NCBI GenBank assembly: GCA_033032175.1
Contig: CM065309.1
Span: forward strand, 16,988,001 to 17,052,000
Reading direction: 5' to 3'
Source of the DNA: Saturnia japonica
Taxonomy: Eukaryota > Arthropoda > Insecta > Lepidoptera > Saturniidae
DNA: 64,000 bases
Shown here: one piece after another, positions 12,601-23,916 of the stretch
Layout of the letters: every line of letters starts with the position of its first letter
Position numbering within the stretch: position 1 is the first letter of the stretch
Made by a program: the position numbers and the translations under genes
The notes under the pieces: model-generated
What the model was told of the DNA's origin: nothing
Database searches by the model: none
The model's input: the letters and a program-made list of their open reading frames with translations, nothing else

Positions 12601-15600
12601 TAAAACTCCACAAAATGGCGGACGCCACGAACCCCTCCCCGCACCCTTAAGACGCCCCGTTTCAAATATGGCGCGAAAACAAATACCCGATACCCTTTCT
12701 GGACACCTTGTATATGGTTACTTGTAAATATATATTTATTTAAACCAATAAACTTGATAATATAATATAAGCACACGTATTTTGCTATATTTTTATTATC
12801 TAAGCTTTGATTTTGAAATGCTTTTGACATTTTATTTTGCCTTGCTTGTAGCTGAAGAAGATCACGTTAACTTGCGTGGCATCAATCAATCACCACAGAC
12901 CCGTAATGAGATGGTTCGCGCAGGTAATTAATGCTTCTCTATAGCAGTGGCGAGGACTTGTAGAATTCGAGTACCTTCCAGAATAGTTCTACTATCCAGA
13001 AAATTTTAATTTGCTCGATCCTTGTACCCTTAAGCTGCCTGTCCACTGAAGTGAAGCGGTCGAACTTGCACAGCTCCGCTCCATTTCAGTGGACAAGCAG
13101 CCTGACATGGAGATTTTATTATATACACACTTCGCCGCTGGTATCTATTAAATTTTACACTTAATTATTTAGTACTCATAGAGTAATGATTGGTTTCCAC
13201 TCCGCTGTAACTAGATACCGCGTTAAAAGTTCCTAGAATACGATAACTTAACATCGTAGTGTTTAGTGACTATTTGAAAAAAAGTCTGCTAAAGTGACGA
13301 ACGGTATTGTCGGTAATTATACTGACTCGGGTATGCCGAATCGGCGTAGTTTTGATTGTCTCTTTTATAGTACGCCGACGGCATCTAGTTGAAGCAGGAC
13401 GGAAATCAAGTATTAATCTATGTTCGTAATTTATCTATAAAAAAATACTATTATTACAGCGAATATTTTAATAGCTCTATCGTACTTACTTAGTTCTCAA
13501 TATGTGTGTAATACAATAAGGTATTTTTTTTATTTTTTGCATGTTGAATTTTTTTCTGATCCTGTAACTAGAATGATACGTTGGTTATTAGCTATTATTA
13601 GTTCTTTTTTGTTTATTACACATATTAATATACCATGAAAGCCTTAAGACGTTCAATTATATGCTCTCAATTTATTTAAAAAAATATTATATTATTTTGC
13701 CAAGTGATATCATGTCGTGAACCATGTGATGAATCATTAAGTAATATGTAATATTTTTAACTTTACTAGATTTCTTATTTTATTTTACTTTTAGCTCGTC
13801 GCGTGAAATAGCATATATAGTCTAGAATAGCTATCATGTTAAAGTAATTTGCATTTACTCTGATGAGATCTTAAAGTATCCCCTGCAGACCTCTTTATGC
13901 AAATTATTACAGTATCTACAGTTTATCTAGCGATTATAAAATATATGTATACTTATTTGAAATTGTCTCTTTAAATCTAAATAATAAACGTATACCTATT
14001 AAAATAAATATCTAAATTTTGAACTGTTGTTGTATTAAATTTATAATTTTACAGGTGAAACTCAACAACAAATGGGAGCACCTCTTGCAAGTATGGGAGA
14101 AACTAGCGAGTAAGTTATCATGTTACACATAAAAATATATTATTCAATGTAACATACTGCATGCATATGCACGCAAAACAACTTGGTATAATAATTTAAA
14201 ATACTTAATATTCGATAATTTAATATAGATTTTAAATACTGTACTAAACTAATCTGTTAAGCCTTTTGATTCAACTCTAAGTGAACGTGTTACAACACAA
14301 CTTAGATTGTAGAATCAGCAAAATTGGTAAAACCGACCACAACCGATTTACACAACAAATAGAAATCGCTCATCATCACTCCATTCAACGCTATTCGCTC
14401 TCAGGTAATACAATTGCATGCCCTCGTGCAATAGCAAATTTCCAAATTATACGAAAATACGATAATTGGTCCTCGACCCGAGACAGCGTTGCGAGTTAAC
14501 GGTTCACACGAGTCAACCAGTCCGTACACTGCATTACAATTTAATGGGATTGAATTTTTTTTTGTTAGTATTTCTTTTTTAATTTCATTATGACTTCGTT
14601 CAAACGAGATAAGCCGTATAATAGTGAAATTCGTGAAATACTTTTTAATGTTTATCAATTTATGAGTCGAGAGGCCATGGAGTCTAAAAATGGATTTTTA
14701 GGAAAAATCACAGGCAACTGGTGTTTAATGTAAAACAATAAGTGCTATTTTTAAACAACATGACAATGCCTCGACTTCAACTAGTTCAAATGGTGGCTCT
14801 GCTAGTAGCAATGCCTCGGCTTCGACTAGTTCAACTCGTAGCTCCGATCATGCAAATTAAGTTCGCCTAAAAAGTCTACAAAAAAGATAGAAAATCGAGC
14901 AAATTTAGACGATTACAATTATAATGTCATTAGAAGGAAGATGTATGACTTTCATGTTACTGAAAAATCATTGTTAAACAAATTAAAGGGAGACATAAAC
15001 TTCACGTGCAGTCGAGAAACGTTGCGAAGAATATTGCACGAACTGGGTTTCAAATTCAAGGAAATAGAAAAATAATAGATCTGTTGGTACTGGCCGAGAA
15101 AGATGAAGTAAGAATTCAGCGGATTAAGTATCTCCGACAGATGATATAAAAGTTTAAAAGTGAAGACACATAGAAAGAAAAAAGTAGTTGGATGGATAAA
15201 TTCTAAGAAAACCTTGAAAAACCGATATCAAAAGGTGAAAGATTAATAACTGTTCACGCTGGCGGTTCAAGAGGTTTTGTACCTGGCGCTCTGTTAGTTA
15301 ATAAATCTTCTCAAAGTACTGGTGATTTATCACCACAAGATGAATAATGAAAATTATGAAAAATGGTTAAAACAACATCTCTTACAAAATCTGCAACCTA
15401 TTTCTGTTATGGTCGTAGACAACACTTCTTACCATAACCCACTGATGGACAATGCACCGAATGCCTACTCTCTAAAAGCAACCATGCAATCATGGCTTAC
15501 ATCTGAAACAATACCCTTTGCATCCAGTCTGCTGAAGCCAGAATTGTATGAAATCATTAAAGGACACAAACCAGATCACATAATTGACCAAATAATTACC

Positions 15601-18180
15601 CCTTATCACCAGGATTTAAACCCAACCGAGAATATTTGGTCCCGAGTGAAATGCCACGTTATTGCTGGAAATGTATCGATGAATGATAAATCTAACGAAA
15701 ATCAAAAAACTATTAATAGAGAAAATCGAATCTATTGGCGTACCCGCATGGGAAAGTAGTCAATCACGCGGACATGAAGTTAGAACAGACAAATATTATA
15801 AACTTAACTGACTTATCATCATCAGACAGCGATGAATCGTTTGACTCGCCTAAAACAGTAATAATGATTGTTTTTTTTTTAAGTCGCACTCTGTTGGGAA
15901 GTCATCTATTTAACGAATTTTAACGATGCTACATCTAAGTTGTGTTGTAGGTGTTATACATGTTAGGTTGACATCTTATTATGCACTATATTTACATACA
16001 TTTTACACATATGAACGTGGGGGTTATGTCAAATATAGGTCTTGTATTCACTGGGCTGTTGATAGAAAAATGATTAATTTGGGAAGAAATCTATTTTCAT
16101 TTTGAAATATAACTACTTTAAGTGCGATGTATCCAAAAACAACAGTTTAAAAGTTTCAGTTAAGACCTGAATATCATTGGCGTCTAAAGATACAATAGTT
16201 GGGTTGTGATTCTCCTCCGAAGTAGTTGGGTTGTAATAAATAATAAATTGTTAATAGATGGTGGCGGTTGTATGAGAAAAATTCATTGTAATCATCTTTT
16301 GCTTTGCTAACTGGTGGTGTTGCCGGGCGCATTCATCTTCAACCATCGTAGGGACGAGGTAAAATATAATTTTCATGTATTTTAGATTAGGGATGGGTGA
16401 TATTAGAAAAATATCGATGTTGAAATAGTAAAATAGGCATCGAAGTCCGATATATTTATTTCGAAATATAACATCCATATTTATCTTTATAACATCGATA
16501 TTTTTACAATATCGATGTTTTCAAGCTCAACATCGATGATTCGATAACGTCAATGCCTTATTTTAGATTAAGGCCGATTTTTCAATCAACAGAGGAACTT
16601 TATTTGATAAATATATTTTTTTTTAATTTTGATAGGTATTCCATACATTATCTGTCAACCGTCTAAATTATTCCCCAAATAAAGATAATTCACAATTAAA
16701 AAATCGGGCCTAAAAAGCTAATATTTTAACTTATTGTACATCCATGCATATAAAATCCTTTACATAAGTCGTTACATAAAACGTCTCCATAAGAAAAAAA
16801 ATTGGATTTTTTTACAATAAAAATGTGGTCAGATGTAAAATAGTGATTTAATAAAATTAGTAAATTTACAGTATAATATTGATTCTATTACTGTTTGAAC
16901 TGTCTATTTTTGAAACATTACGGTCACAAACCATCTTATTCCATTAGAACTGAGTAAGTAATGTTTACAAAATATCGGTTCCAAGAAAAAAAAAGTCACT
17001 GTTTTTGAGAATGACTTATCAAACGCATGGTTATCAAGATCATAACCAATGTTTCAATAGAGAAAATAATTTTGAAACCTTACTTACTTAAACCCATAGA
17101 TTTACAAATCTGCGCTTAATCCTTAGAAAACCCCTCCCCTATACCTACTATCAGAATAATGCTTAAAAATAAAATACCAAATCTTTAATCTTTGTTGGTA
17201 TGTTAATCTAATATATCGGGCCCTAAAATACCATATCTGCATTAAGCGTCTATTAAATGGTAAGATTATGTATGCAATAAATCACCTTTAACTTAATGTT
17301 CAATCTAGGATCTCTATCATTTTTGGCTGCTCATTATTAGTTTGGGAAAATAAAAATGTTGTTCGATTTTTCTTGCTCATGAGTCTATGACCCACGCTAA
17401 CAAAACATTTTCCTTTTCCACACTCCTCTGTCACCCACTGATTTATTTTAAAAACTCATCAATCCTCAAACAATCTATCTATATCTTCTTTGACTTTCCT
17501 CTGCTCCTATATCCGTCATCCTTCCTTCTTTAATTTAAAAATAACTTGCAAGTTAAAACAATCTTTAAGGGTTTATTGTACTACATTTTAGGCACTACTG
17601 TTTGAGAATTTGGAACTAAATCATAATAAAAATAAATAATAATAATATACAAACATAAAGAGAAATAAAGTTGCCAAAGGCATTGTGTAATACTTATTAA
17701 AAAATAGACAACACTTTGAGGAAGTAAGACAACGATATGCATAGTCAATAAAAATGATCTTTATAAATAAAATTATTGAGGTTCCCCGCTGTGCGCGCAT
17801 CGCGCAAAAACTACTATATAGATTTTAATCTTTTTTATGTGTTCGATACTTAGTCTTCATCCAAAAAAAATGGTCATGATAACTTCACGAACAATAGTTC
17901 TGCAGTTAACGCAAACGGAGCCGCAAACATAGCTAGCATTAAATAAAAAAGGTCTAATCAATTTATATAGAGTAAATTCAGTAAATGATTGATGGTGAGG
18001 AGGTACCACTTACATAATTGATAAGATTACAGTACCTATCGATTTAGACAAACTGATAAACTCTCAATACATAAATTTATGCTTATAATATAATACAAGT
18101 AGGTATATAATATGTATGTTTTTCCATAATTTATTTTCAGGAAATCTACTACTGAAGACGACGCTGAGACGAGGGTGTAA
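650..18180 (+). CDS. stan: Starry night/Flamingo (CELSR-type) cadherin GPCR, C-terminal part, 12 exons, 5' partial
   Basis: Exons by splice consensus and frame continuity: 650-796, 1921-2118, 2619-2711, 3706-3822, 4278-4396, 5243-5419, 6822-6923, 8248-8473, 10104-10516, 12852-12923, 14055-14109, 18141-18180. All junctions are AG/GT and phases match, giving 585 residues and a TAA stop. Exon 1 begins with the CW that precedes helix 5 of an adhesion GPCR and encodes that helix; exon 2 encodes helices 6 and 7. The cytoplasmic tail carries blocks I recognise from insect Flamingo: NIGISASSTTSRST, SLELASSHSSDDDE, YLPNITE, IGRWSQ.TGSDNE, PNPLPNPDLT, RLSEGSDK-like and FPYTAEEDH. It ends in ETRV, a class I PDZ ligand. 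Known role: homophilic seven-pass cadherin at cell junctions, core planar cell polarity and neurite guidance. The ectodomain and helices 1-4 must lie upstream of position 1. The first 649 bases hold no exon I can support. Confidence 0.93.
1026..1573. mobile_element. MITE with inverted ends, copy 1 (stan intron)
   Basis: Left end TGCATTTTTTATTCCCCCGG and right end CCGTGGGATTAAAAAACGCA form imperfect inverted repeats. The interior (ATTGACAATCACTAATG, GTGTTGTGCTACC, ATTGGTAACATCA) is shared with 8484-8948 and 62820-63303. About 550 bp with no coding potential, so non-autonomous. The superfamily is not clear. Confidence 0.7.
2789..3037 (+). mobile_element. 5'-truncated jockey-like LINE tail with perfect 11-bp TSD (stan intron)
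   Basis: This is the 3' end of the LINE family seen at 30770-31907 and 52925-53913. It includes the conserved terminal block GGCTCTGTTTTTGGATAGGG...CTAAGGCTAACAGT and a 12-nt poly(A). It is flanked by perfect CCCTGACATTT copies at 2778-2788 and 3038-3048, which fixes the insertion boundaries. Confidence 0.9.
4765..4935 (-). repeat. Dispersed lepidopteran repeat (GGTAGGGC / TAGCTAGCC family), copy 1
   Basis: The reverse strand resembles 24825-25010: a word related to CACAATCTCA, then CATCTTGG-like, then a block around ACAGATTTTGTT and CTAGCCAGGCGGGC. The same family recurs at 26020-26150, 58560-58680 and 61420-61530. It is probably LINE- or SINE-derived and has no coding potential. Confidence 0.55.
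5845..6360. repeat. 125-bp tandem minisatellite, about four units (stan intron)
   Basis: The word AATCAACC or its variant AATAACCGG occurs at 5865, 5990, 6114 and 6240, a period of 124-126 bp. Each unit also repeats CCAGTAATxAT, GGTGGTAGCGTATCTATACC, CACCAGGTGTAACACCCG and CTCTTAGCCGTGTCGCG. Units have diverged by perhaps 15 percent and the last decays by about 6360. Confidence 0.9.
6490..6752. repeat. Dispersed repeat, copy 1 of 2 (GTAGCCAAAC...GTGATAGATCGCCGAC)
   Basis: It starts with GTAGCCAAACAGTCGAT and ends with CTAGCTAAAATATTTTGTGATAGATCGCCGAC. The same order of blocks, including AAAGTTTTGCGG, recurs at 19692-19965. About 265 bp, non-coding; the ends do not form clear inverted repeats. 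Confidence 0.65.
8484..8948. mobile_element. MITE with inverted ends, copy 2 (10 nt past a stan splice donor)
   Basis: Left end TGCGGTTTTTATTCCCACGG and right end ATGGACATAAAAATCGTA form imperfect inverted repeats, with the same interior as 1026-1573. The stan exon ends at 8473, so only ten intron bases separate the donor from this element. Confidence 0.75.
9321..9806 (+). mobile_element. Non-autonomous Helitron, copy A (stan intron)
   Basis: It starts A|TCTATA and ends with a short GC hairpin (GCGAGCGAAACCGCGGGC) followed by ACAGATAG|T, a mutated CTAG. The body matches the copies at 23406-23916, 48167-48681 and 58878-59390: GAAGTGTCTG, ATGCATATGAAAGTATA, CCGATTTTG-like and AATTAGGRTTCCGC. 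About 490 bp, no open frame. Confidence 0.8.
10761..10853. mobile_element. 93-bp MITE with 19-bp inverted ends (stan intron)
   Basis: GACCTATATTTGACATCAC at the left and GTGATGTCAAACTAAGGTC at the right are inverted repeats with 16 of 19 positions matching. The AT-rich middle has no coding potential. A related but weaker structure lies at 15962-16041. Confidence 0.6.
11408..12711 (-). mobile_element. Full-length mariner-like element with perfect 31-bp inverted repeats and TA duplication
   Basis: The left end starts CAAGGTGTCCAGAAAGGG at 11408 and is the exact reverse complement of the last 31 bases, ending at 12711. TA dinucleotides flank both sides (11406-11407 and 12712-12713). The 1304-bp element holds one transposase frame on the minus strand and lies antisense in a stan intron. 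Perfect ends imply a fairly recent insertion, or recent mobilisation in trans. Confidence 0.95.
11515..12594 (-). pseudogene. Mariner-like transposase, 359 codons with one in-frame stop and a lost first catalytic Asp
   Basis: The reading frame is one phase from 12594 to 11515 and is interrupted only by a TAA at 12202-12204. The N-terminal half holds a helix-turn-helix region (DSIRKWIRMFENTGAT, GRPRSV). The catalytic half holds WFQQDGATCHTS and PPRSPDLNPLNYFAWG, with 36 residues between the second and third acidic positions. The first catalytic position, normally FSDEA in this group, reads FSVEA (GTC for GAC). The product would be truncated and inactive even if read through. This assignment to IS630/Tc1/mariner rests on these motifs. 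An exact clade needs a tree. Confidence 0.9.
13036..13105. mobile_element. Palindromic MITE (CTGCCTGTCCACTGAA family), copy 1
   Basis: CTGCCTGTCCACTGAAGTGAAG at one end and CATTTCAGTGGACAAGCAGC at the other are near-perfect inverted repeats around a short GC-rich loop. A second, longer copy is at 61612-61745. It lies in a stan intron. Confidence 0.6.
14590..15760 (+). pseudogene. Degenerate Tc1/IS630-like DDE transposase (stan intron)
   Basis: An ATG at 14590 opens a transposase-like N-terminus (KRDKPYNSEIREILFNVYQF). Further blocks, separated by stops and frame changes, are RETLRRILHELGFKFKE (15015-15075), ITVHAGGSRGFVPGAL (15247-15295), then an intact stretch from 15322 with YHHKMN, VMVVDNTSYHN and PYHQDLNPTENIWSRVK. 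The D of VVDNTSYH and the D of HQDLNP-TEN.IW are the second and third DDE-type positions. This is a dead transposon. Terminal repeats were not found. Confidence 0.75.
15962..16041. repeat. Possible short MITE related to 10761-10853
   Basis: The right end GGTTATGTCAAATATAGGTC is the reverse complement of GACCTATATTTGACATxAC at 10761; the left end GTTAGGTTGACATC is a weaker match. It follows the dead transposase immediately, but I see no partner on its left, so it is not evidently that element's terminus. Confidence 0.4.
16385..16555. repeat. ATCGAT-rich palindromic repeat (stan intron)
   Basis: ATATCGATGTT, AACATCGATATT, ATATCGATG and AACATCGATGATTCGATAA occur within 170 bp in both orientations, so the strand can fold back. 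This looks like a decayed inverted-repeat transposon. The rest of the intron, 16560-18130, is AT-rich with nothing I recognise. Confidence 0.5.
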
Positions 18181-20530
18181 AAACACATTATCATAGTACA
18201 AGATTTCCAATGAATCTCAATTTATTTTGTCTATTAATTATTAGTGTTACTTAGAATATGTATTGAATATTTAGTTTTAATTGCTGTAAAGACTGCAACA
18301 CAATCGGTACCCACTGCCATAGTATATATTATTGTGTAAGTATTTATTTAATCGATTTTTTCTCATTGAATCATAGTGGAATTTTAGTTGTATTTAGTAA
18401 TCTTTTATTATAATCTTATGTCATACTTTAAGTCAACAATTGAAACAAATATGGCATTAATGTGCAATGTGCAAGTATGAATGACGCAAGGAATTAAAAA
18501 ATTCGGGCAATCAAGTTGTCAGGTTAAGATTAAATTTAATACTCAATATCTCGGGTTTAGATTAAGTGATAATCATGTGAAATAGTAAAATTTTCACATA
18601 ATATATGTATTAATTTATTTATTGGTACATTAAATCATTAAATTTAATATCTCAATTTATGGCCGATTTTTTAATCGTACAATTTTATTAGAGGAATAAT
18701 TTTGACGGATAATGTATGAAAAATCTGTCATAATTTGAAAATGATTCTTTGAGTTATCTTTTCATCCAAAAACCGGCTCTTAGAAAATAAGTTTAATAAA
18801 ATTTGTTTCGTTTGCTTTGAATTAGGTACGCTCTTTTTAATACAGTGAAAATGAAAATATGACAATTATTTATCTATACAATATTTCGTCGTTTAGATAA
18901 ACAGCTGGGAAAGTAAAAAAAAAATCTCAGTGATAACACTTTTTAGTAGGGTACATATAATAAAGTGTTAATTTTAGATGAGAATTAAAATGATGTACTT
19001 ACGTGCTTATATATTTTTTCAGACGTTCTAAATTTATAGCATTTGCACTCATGGATATGTAGTAGGTACAGCCGTATAGGTAGTTAAGTGTTACCCAATT
19101 AGGTGCCTACCTGAATTGTCACACATGCTCTATTTGTAAGAAGTAGATAAAACAATAAGTCGGTATAATAAGTTGTACTATCTACTAAAGTCGACATGCA
19201 ATTCGGTACATAATTAAACCTATCTAAATTGTAACGTATTTGTAATACTTGTGCATATATAATATTAATATTATTGGAATTGATTAGTAATTTTTGTGGA
19301 AGGGCAACATTGAAGTAAAACTCTTAAAAGTTATTTAGGTTAAAAGGAATAAATAGTTACTTACTATCTAGTTATAAGATAATATCCAAAGTCATGTAAA
19401 TAAAGCCCTAATAGTTTATGACCTTAAACCGAAATATTTGTATTGCAAATAGAAATTTGCATATGTAGCATTATAAAATAAAGAAGAATTTGTATAATTA
19501 GATATAGGTAGATAGAATGTGGGTCTTATTCACCACTGAACACTATTTACAGATTACAAGTAGGTACCTAGAATCCGATAGAATGTTTTTGAAACGTAAA
19601 CTATCTTTCGTAAAATGCCGTAACAAAAGAACATAATTAACACAAAAAAGGTTATTTTCATATAATACTGTATGCAAAATATGTATAGACCATGGTTAGC
19701 CAAACGGTCGATCGGAAGAGCTTTTCAAGTCGAAATTATTCCGTTAAGTAAAAAATAAGTACCTTAAAAGTTTTGCGGTGTTTAACTAATTTAGTATATT
19801 TTAGTGACTTAATCAAAATGAGATATTATTGTAGCTAAAAAATTGTATATACATTGTGTTTTGCCATTATACAAAAGAAAAAAGAAGTAATAAGTTGGCA
19901 GACGATCACTTGCTAGCTAAATATTTTGTGATAGATCGCCGACGCTCTAAGTTTGAGCACCCTTGTTAAAAACTGTATTATTTAGATAAAAATGCATTGT
20001 GTGTGCGAGTGGTACATATGCTCAGTTTAACTTAACCTACGTATCGGATACTTCATGAATCACCGGTAATATAATAATATTACTTATGTCAAAGGCTATA
20101 AAAGAAATAAGTACCTATGTAGGTACATACTTTGAAAATCTTTAGTTTTCTTTGCGAATTAGTTTTATCGTAATAAAAATAATTATGTATAAAGTAATAA
20201 AATGCTAGACATATGTAAATTCTTGCTAGAATTTGCGTTATCTGTATAATAAATCCGATATATTAAGTTATTAAATATTAGTAGTAGGTACATATTTTGA
20301 TGAAATCATTTCGATCTTATGTGTACATAGAGTGTTGTGTGTTTTGAGCGTTTTAACACGAAGAGTCCACCTATTTTGTAAATAAATAGATTTTTACACT
20401 TTATAGTAATTAAAATGACATTATTAGTAGTTAAAATATTAAGAAAAGAAAAGCTTTATTTAGATATTCATTAGTATCAGATTGCCATACTTATTTTAAT
20501 AGTTCTGTGTATGTAAAATATTAATAAAGT
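18181..20530 (+). other. stan 3' untranslated region and flank, extent uncertain
   Basis: It follows the stan stop codon. The sequence is AT-rich without reading frames. AATAAA words occur at 18795-18800, near 18958 and at 20523-20528, so several poly(A) sites are possible and the sequence alone does not choose one. A dispersed repeat sits at 19692-19965. Confidence 0.4.
19692..19965. repeat. Dispersed repeat, copy 2 of 2
   Basis: Same block order as 6490-6752: GTTAGCCAAACGGTCGAT, AAAGTTTTGCGG, GATCACTTGCTAGCTAAAT, TTTTGTGATAGATCGCCGAC. Confidence 0.65.
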
Positions 20531-21424
20531 TTTAATTTATTTTGTATACAAATTGTAGGTACAACCAAAGCGAGATTTACTAACAACCTTCTTTAGATTA
20601 GCATTGTTATTCTAGATTATCTAGACTATTAAACTTTTCATCAAATACAATATGTTCATAATTACAGAAATTATGAAATTTTACTATTAACGTAGTACTA
20701 TGTGCAAGATATTTCAATGCTTTTTAATCACTTTCTATTTACTTTCACTCAGATTTCAAATGTACCAACTTTGTAAATTGATTATAAAATTAAAAATTAC
20801 CTACTTTGTATAATTTTGCACGATGCTTTTGAATACGTAAATTAACTAACTTACATTCCATTTTGTGATATGTATGACTTTTTATGAAACACGTATGACA
20901 GCGATAAAGAACATCTCGATTGTTTCTCTATGAAATAAAATATATTGCTATAATGCTAAATGTTTCAATTCCACATCCCTTTTAATATTACCCGATTGCG
21001 AAAAAGGTGGGCTATGTTTTTCGAACGTATGTATGTATGTCTATTTCTTTGGCACGCTCTGTAGCCTAAACGGCTTGATGGATTTTAGCATACAATGTAT
21101 TATTTCATTCATCTTAATTGTGGGAGTGATATCAATAAGCTATCTAATATATTTAAGTACGACGCGACATCTGGGAATCAAATACTTAAATACCAAAAAT
21201 AGAAAGGATTTTTTTCTCGTGTTTTCTTTTTGCAGTGGTTCCTTTTTAATATTTTAACTTGTTAACTAGAAAAATCTACTCGAAGATTTTATGCAGTCGT
21301 ATGGACAGCGTACATTTTGTAGGTAGCGTACATTCATTAATTACGTAAGGATCCTGAGGGCCGGGGGGAAACGAAAGCCATACTTACGAAATATTTTGAA
21401 AGTCGAAGTTTAATATTAGAAATC

Positions 21425-21990
21425 TAGTTCCATTTCGAATAAGGGTGAGCTACAGCAGGTAAAATACGATACCTGTTACTACTGTTCCTGTTCCAGAGAA
21501 ATAACAGTTCTAGTTACCTGTTTCAAAATAACAGCCTGTTACGCTTTAATAGGGATAAGTATTACATGTAGTAACACTTGTAACCTCAGATTAATAAAAG
21601 TATAGATCCGCAACTCGAAATCGTATGCACTACCGGCCTACCGTATTATTATAACGTATAACAATCAATCAATCCACCAATCAATATAAAATCATTAATG
21701 ATAAACATATTTTCGTTAGAATACAGAAAAGCATGTTCCCAATTGAAACAGTAACACTCTTTGGAACAGGCACGTAAAAACAGCCCGTTCGTTTTAGAGG
21801 TAACAATTCCAAGCTGTTACTCACAAATACCCGTTTCTTTTTTATCTGTTCCGTTAAATACGCCACATTAGTATGTGGAACAGATTGTAACTAATATTTA
21901 GTAACAGATTTTGAGGATAACTGTTCCAAACTGTTACTTTTAAATACCTATTATTTTTACCTATTTCGATAAATACTCCTCACTCCTATT
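21425..21990. repeat. TGTTAC/GTAACA-rich repeat block
   Basis: CTGTTAC, CTGTTCC, GTAACAG and GGAACAG recur more than a dozen times in 550 bp in both orientations. A weak inverted match exists between the two edges (GGTAAAATA against TATTTTTACC). It is probably a decayed MITE. The short minus-strand frame across it is not a gene. Confidence 0.45.
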
Positions 21991-22502
21991 TCGGATTCCG
22001 AATGTTTTCTTCACTCTATATATTATATTATGTGAGCAATTCTTATAGTATATAAGTATATGTAATTGGTTTCTCGGAAACGACTCCAATGATTTCGATG
22101 AAACTTTGCATTTAGATAATGTTTTACATTCCAAGTTTACCTAGATAGGTGTTTTTCTTTTTTTGTTTGTAAGACACCGAGCACAGCTTAGTCGCCCAGA
22201 TATTGAAGTATAATGTACACTTCGATTTGCATCTTTTTTCTTATTTTTTTATTGTTTATTAAAATTTAAGTGTTCATTTTTATCAATTTTAAATGTTAAT
22301 AATAATTATATTATATTCTTCCCGCGTATATTATGCTTAATTTAATTATTTGGAAAATAAAAACATAATGATTATTTTCTTATAAAGCGACAATAGCATT
22401 GAATGATAAAAAAATATTTTTATTCAATAATATATATCCAGTCACAATAGCATATTATTTTTCTCAAACTAACATTACTAACATAACTTGAAAAATGGCG
22501 TG

Positions 22503-22583
22503 GTTTTTTTCTGACTGACTAATACTGTTAGCCTTGGGGCCCTGGAGCCTCAGAGGGCTTTTGCAGCTTCACCGGACTTGGGG
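22503..22583 (-). mobile_element. Very short LINE tail with perfect 11-bp TSD
   Basis: Poly(T), then CTGTTAGCCTTGGGGCCCT and GCTTTTGCAGCTTCACCGGA, is the reverse complement of the LINE 3' end at 2789-3037. AAAATGGCGTG flanks it at 22492-22502 and 22584-22594. Only 81 bp of the element were inserted. Confidence 0.85.
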
Positions 22584-22772
22584 AAAATGGCGTGTAGTTT
22601 GCAATTGCTATTTATGTATCTCTGGATTCCATGTTGTTCAAAAAATGGCGGCTTTTCCCCCACTGTCGTGTACTTTCTATAGTTCTAAACTTTTTGTCTT
22701 ACTATCTTACTTAAAAAGACTTACTACCTTACACTTACTTTTAATTATAATAAAGATATCCAAAGACTAGTA

Positions 22773-22862
22773 GTTGTCTAATAATAATATAGGTACTTAA
22801 TGGTGTTAATAATAATATAGGTACTTAATGGTGTCTAATAATAATATAGGTACTTAATGGTA
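22773..22862. repeat. Short tandem repeat, about 31 bp x 3
   Basis: CTAATAATAATATAGGTACTTAATGGTG is repeated three times in a row with one- or two-base differences between units. Confidence 0.85.
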
Positions 22863-23405
22863 ATCTTTATCTAATAGCAATAACGGTAAACCTAAATTAC
22901 CTTTAAAAAAAAGGAGGAAGGGGGGACAAAAATCGCCAAAATCATCCTTACGTAAATATGGCCCCTAGGTACATAAATGAAACTACATTTCTTGTTTCTG
23001 GATTTCTTAGCTTTACAACAATCGTGAATACCGCCGCTGTCATTAGATACTACAGTGTAAACGCGAAATGGTCAGTCAAAAACCATATATATACCTATTA
23101 GGTACTGTTCACGATTAATGGTTTCCGCTGCGGTCAGAGCGCAGTGGTAGTAACTAATCATTAATCTTAAGTCTCCACATATATTTAAATCCAAAAAAGA
23201 AGTAGGTACACCCAAAAAGTTGTTACTTACGTTACGTACTGTTTTGTACGTGAGATCTGCAACTGTAGACAAAGAAACATGCATTTTAGCTTTCTACAGT
23301 AAGTGAACCGCCAAACCGACATCTTGTTAGAGTTATGTATGTTTGCAATGAAGACGTAGATTTTTCCTTTCCCCACTGGCCGTATATGAACATAAACGTA
23401 AATAA

Positions 23406-23916
23406 TCTATACAATTAATAAAATTGAAGTGTCTATTTGTAATGTCAAAATAAGTGTTTTACTAAATGCATATGAAAGTATTATACACCTATAACAAAAA
23501 GCCCATTTTTAAAATTTTTGTCCGTTTGTTTGTTCCGGGTAATCTCCGAAACGATTGGACCGATTTTGAAGGGACTTTCAGTGATAGATAGCTATCTCAT
23601 GATATAGGGAGTAACTTAGGCTACTTTTATTTTAGAAAAAGAATTAGGGTTCCGCACAAATAAAAAAACTGGTCATGGTGAATCAATTCGGGCGCTTAAA
23701 CGGCTTATGCTGAGTCAACTATAAGAGATATATCAAATAAATTTACTACATAATTGTAGACATTGAAAATACCTACAAAAAAGTCCGGGAGCATATCTAT
23801 CTTCTAAGGAAACACTCACAATAAGCATTTTTGTCTTTAAAATAGCCGGGAGTGAGGTAGCAAGATTCACGCGGGCATTCTGTAGTCCACGTGAGCGAAG
23901 CCACGGGCACAGCTAG
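23406..23916 (+). mobile_element. Non-autonomous Helitron, copy B
   Basis: It begins A|TCTATACAATTAATAAAATT and ends with the hairpin GTGAGCGAAGCCAC, ten bases, then CTAG|T. The insertion between A and T, the TC start, the hairpin and the CTRR end are the hallmarks of Helitrons. 511 bp, no coding frame. This is the best-preserved copy. Confidence 0.88.

Noticed and set aside
10758..16041. A single 5.3-kb transposon bounded by GACCTATATTTGACAT ends
   Set aside because: Each end has its own close partner, forming separate short MITEs, and two stan exons lie between them.
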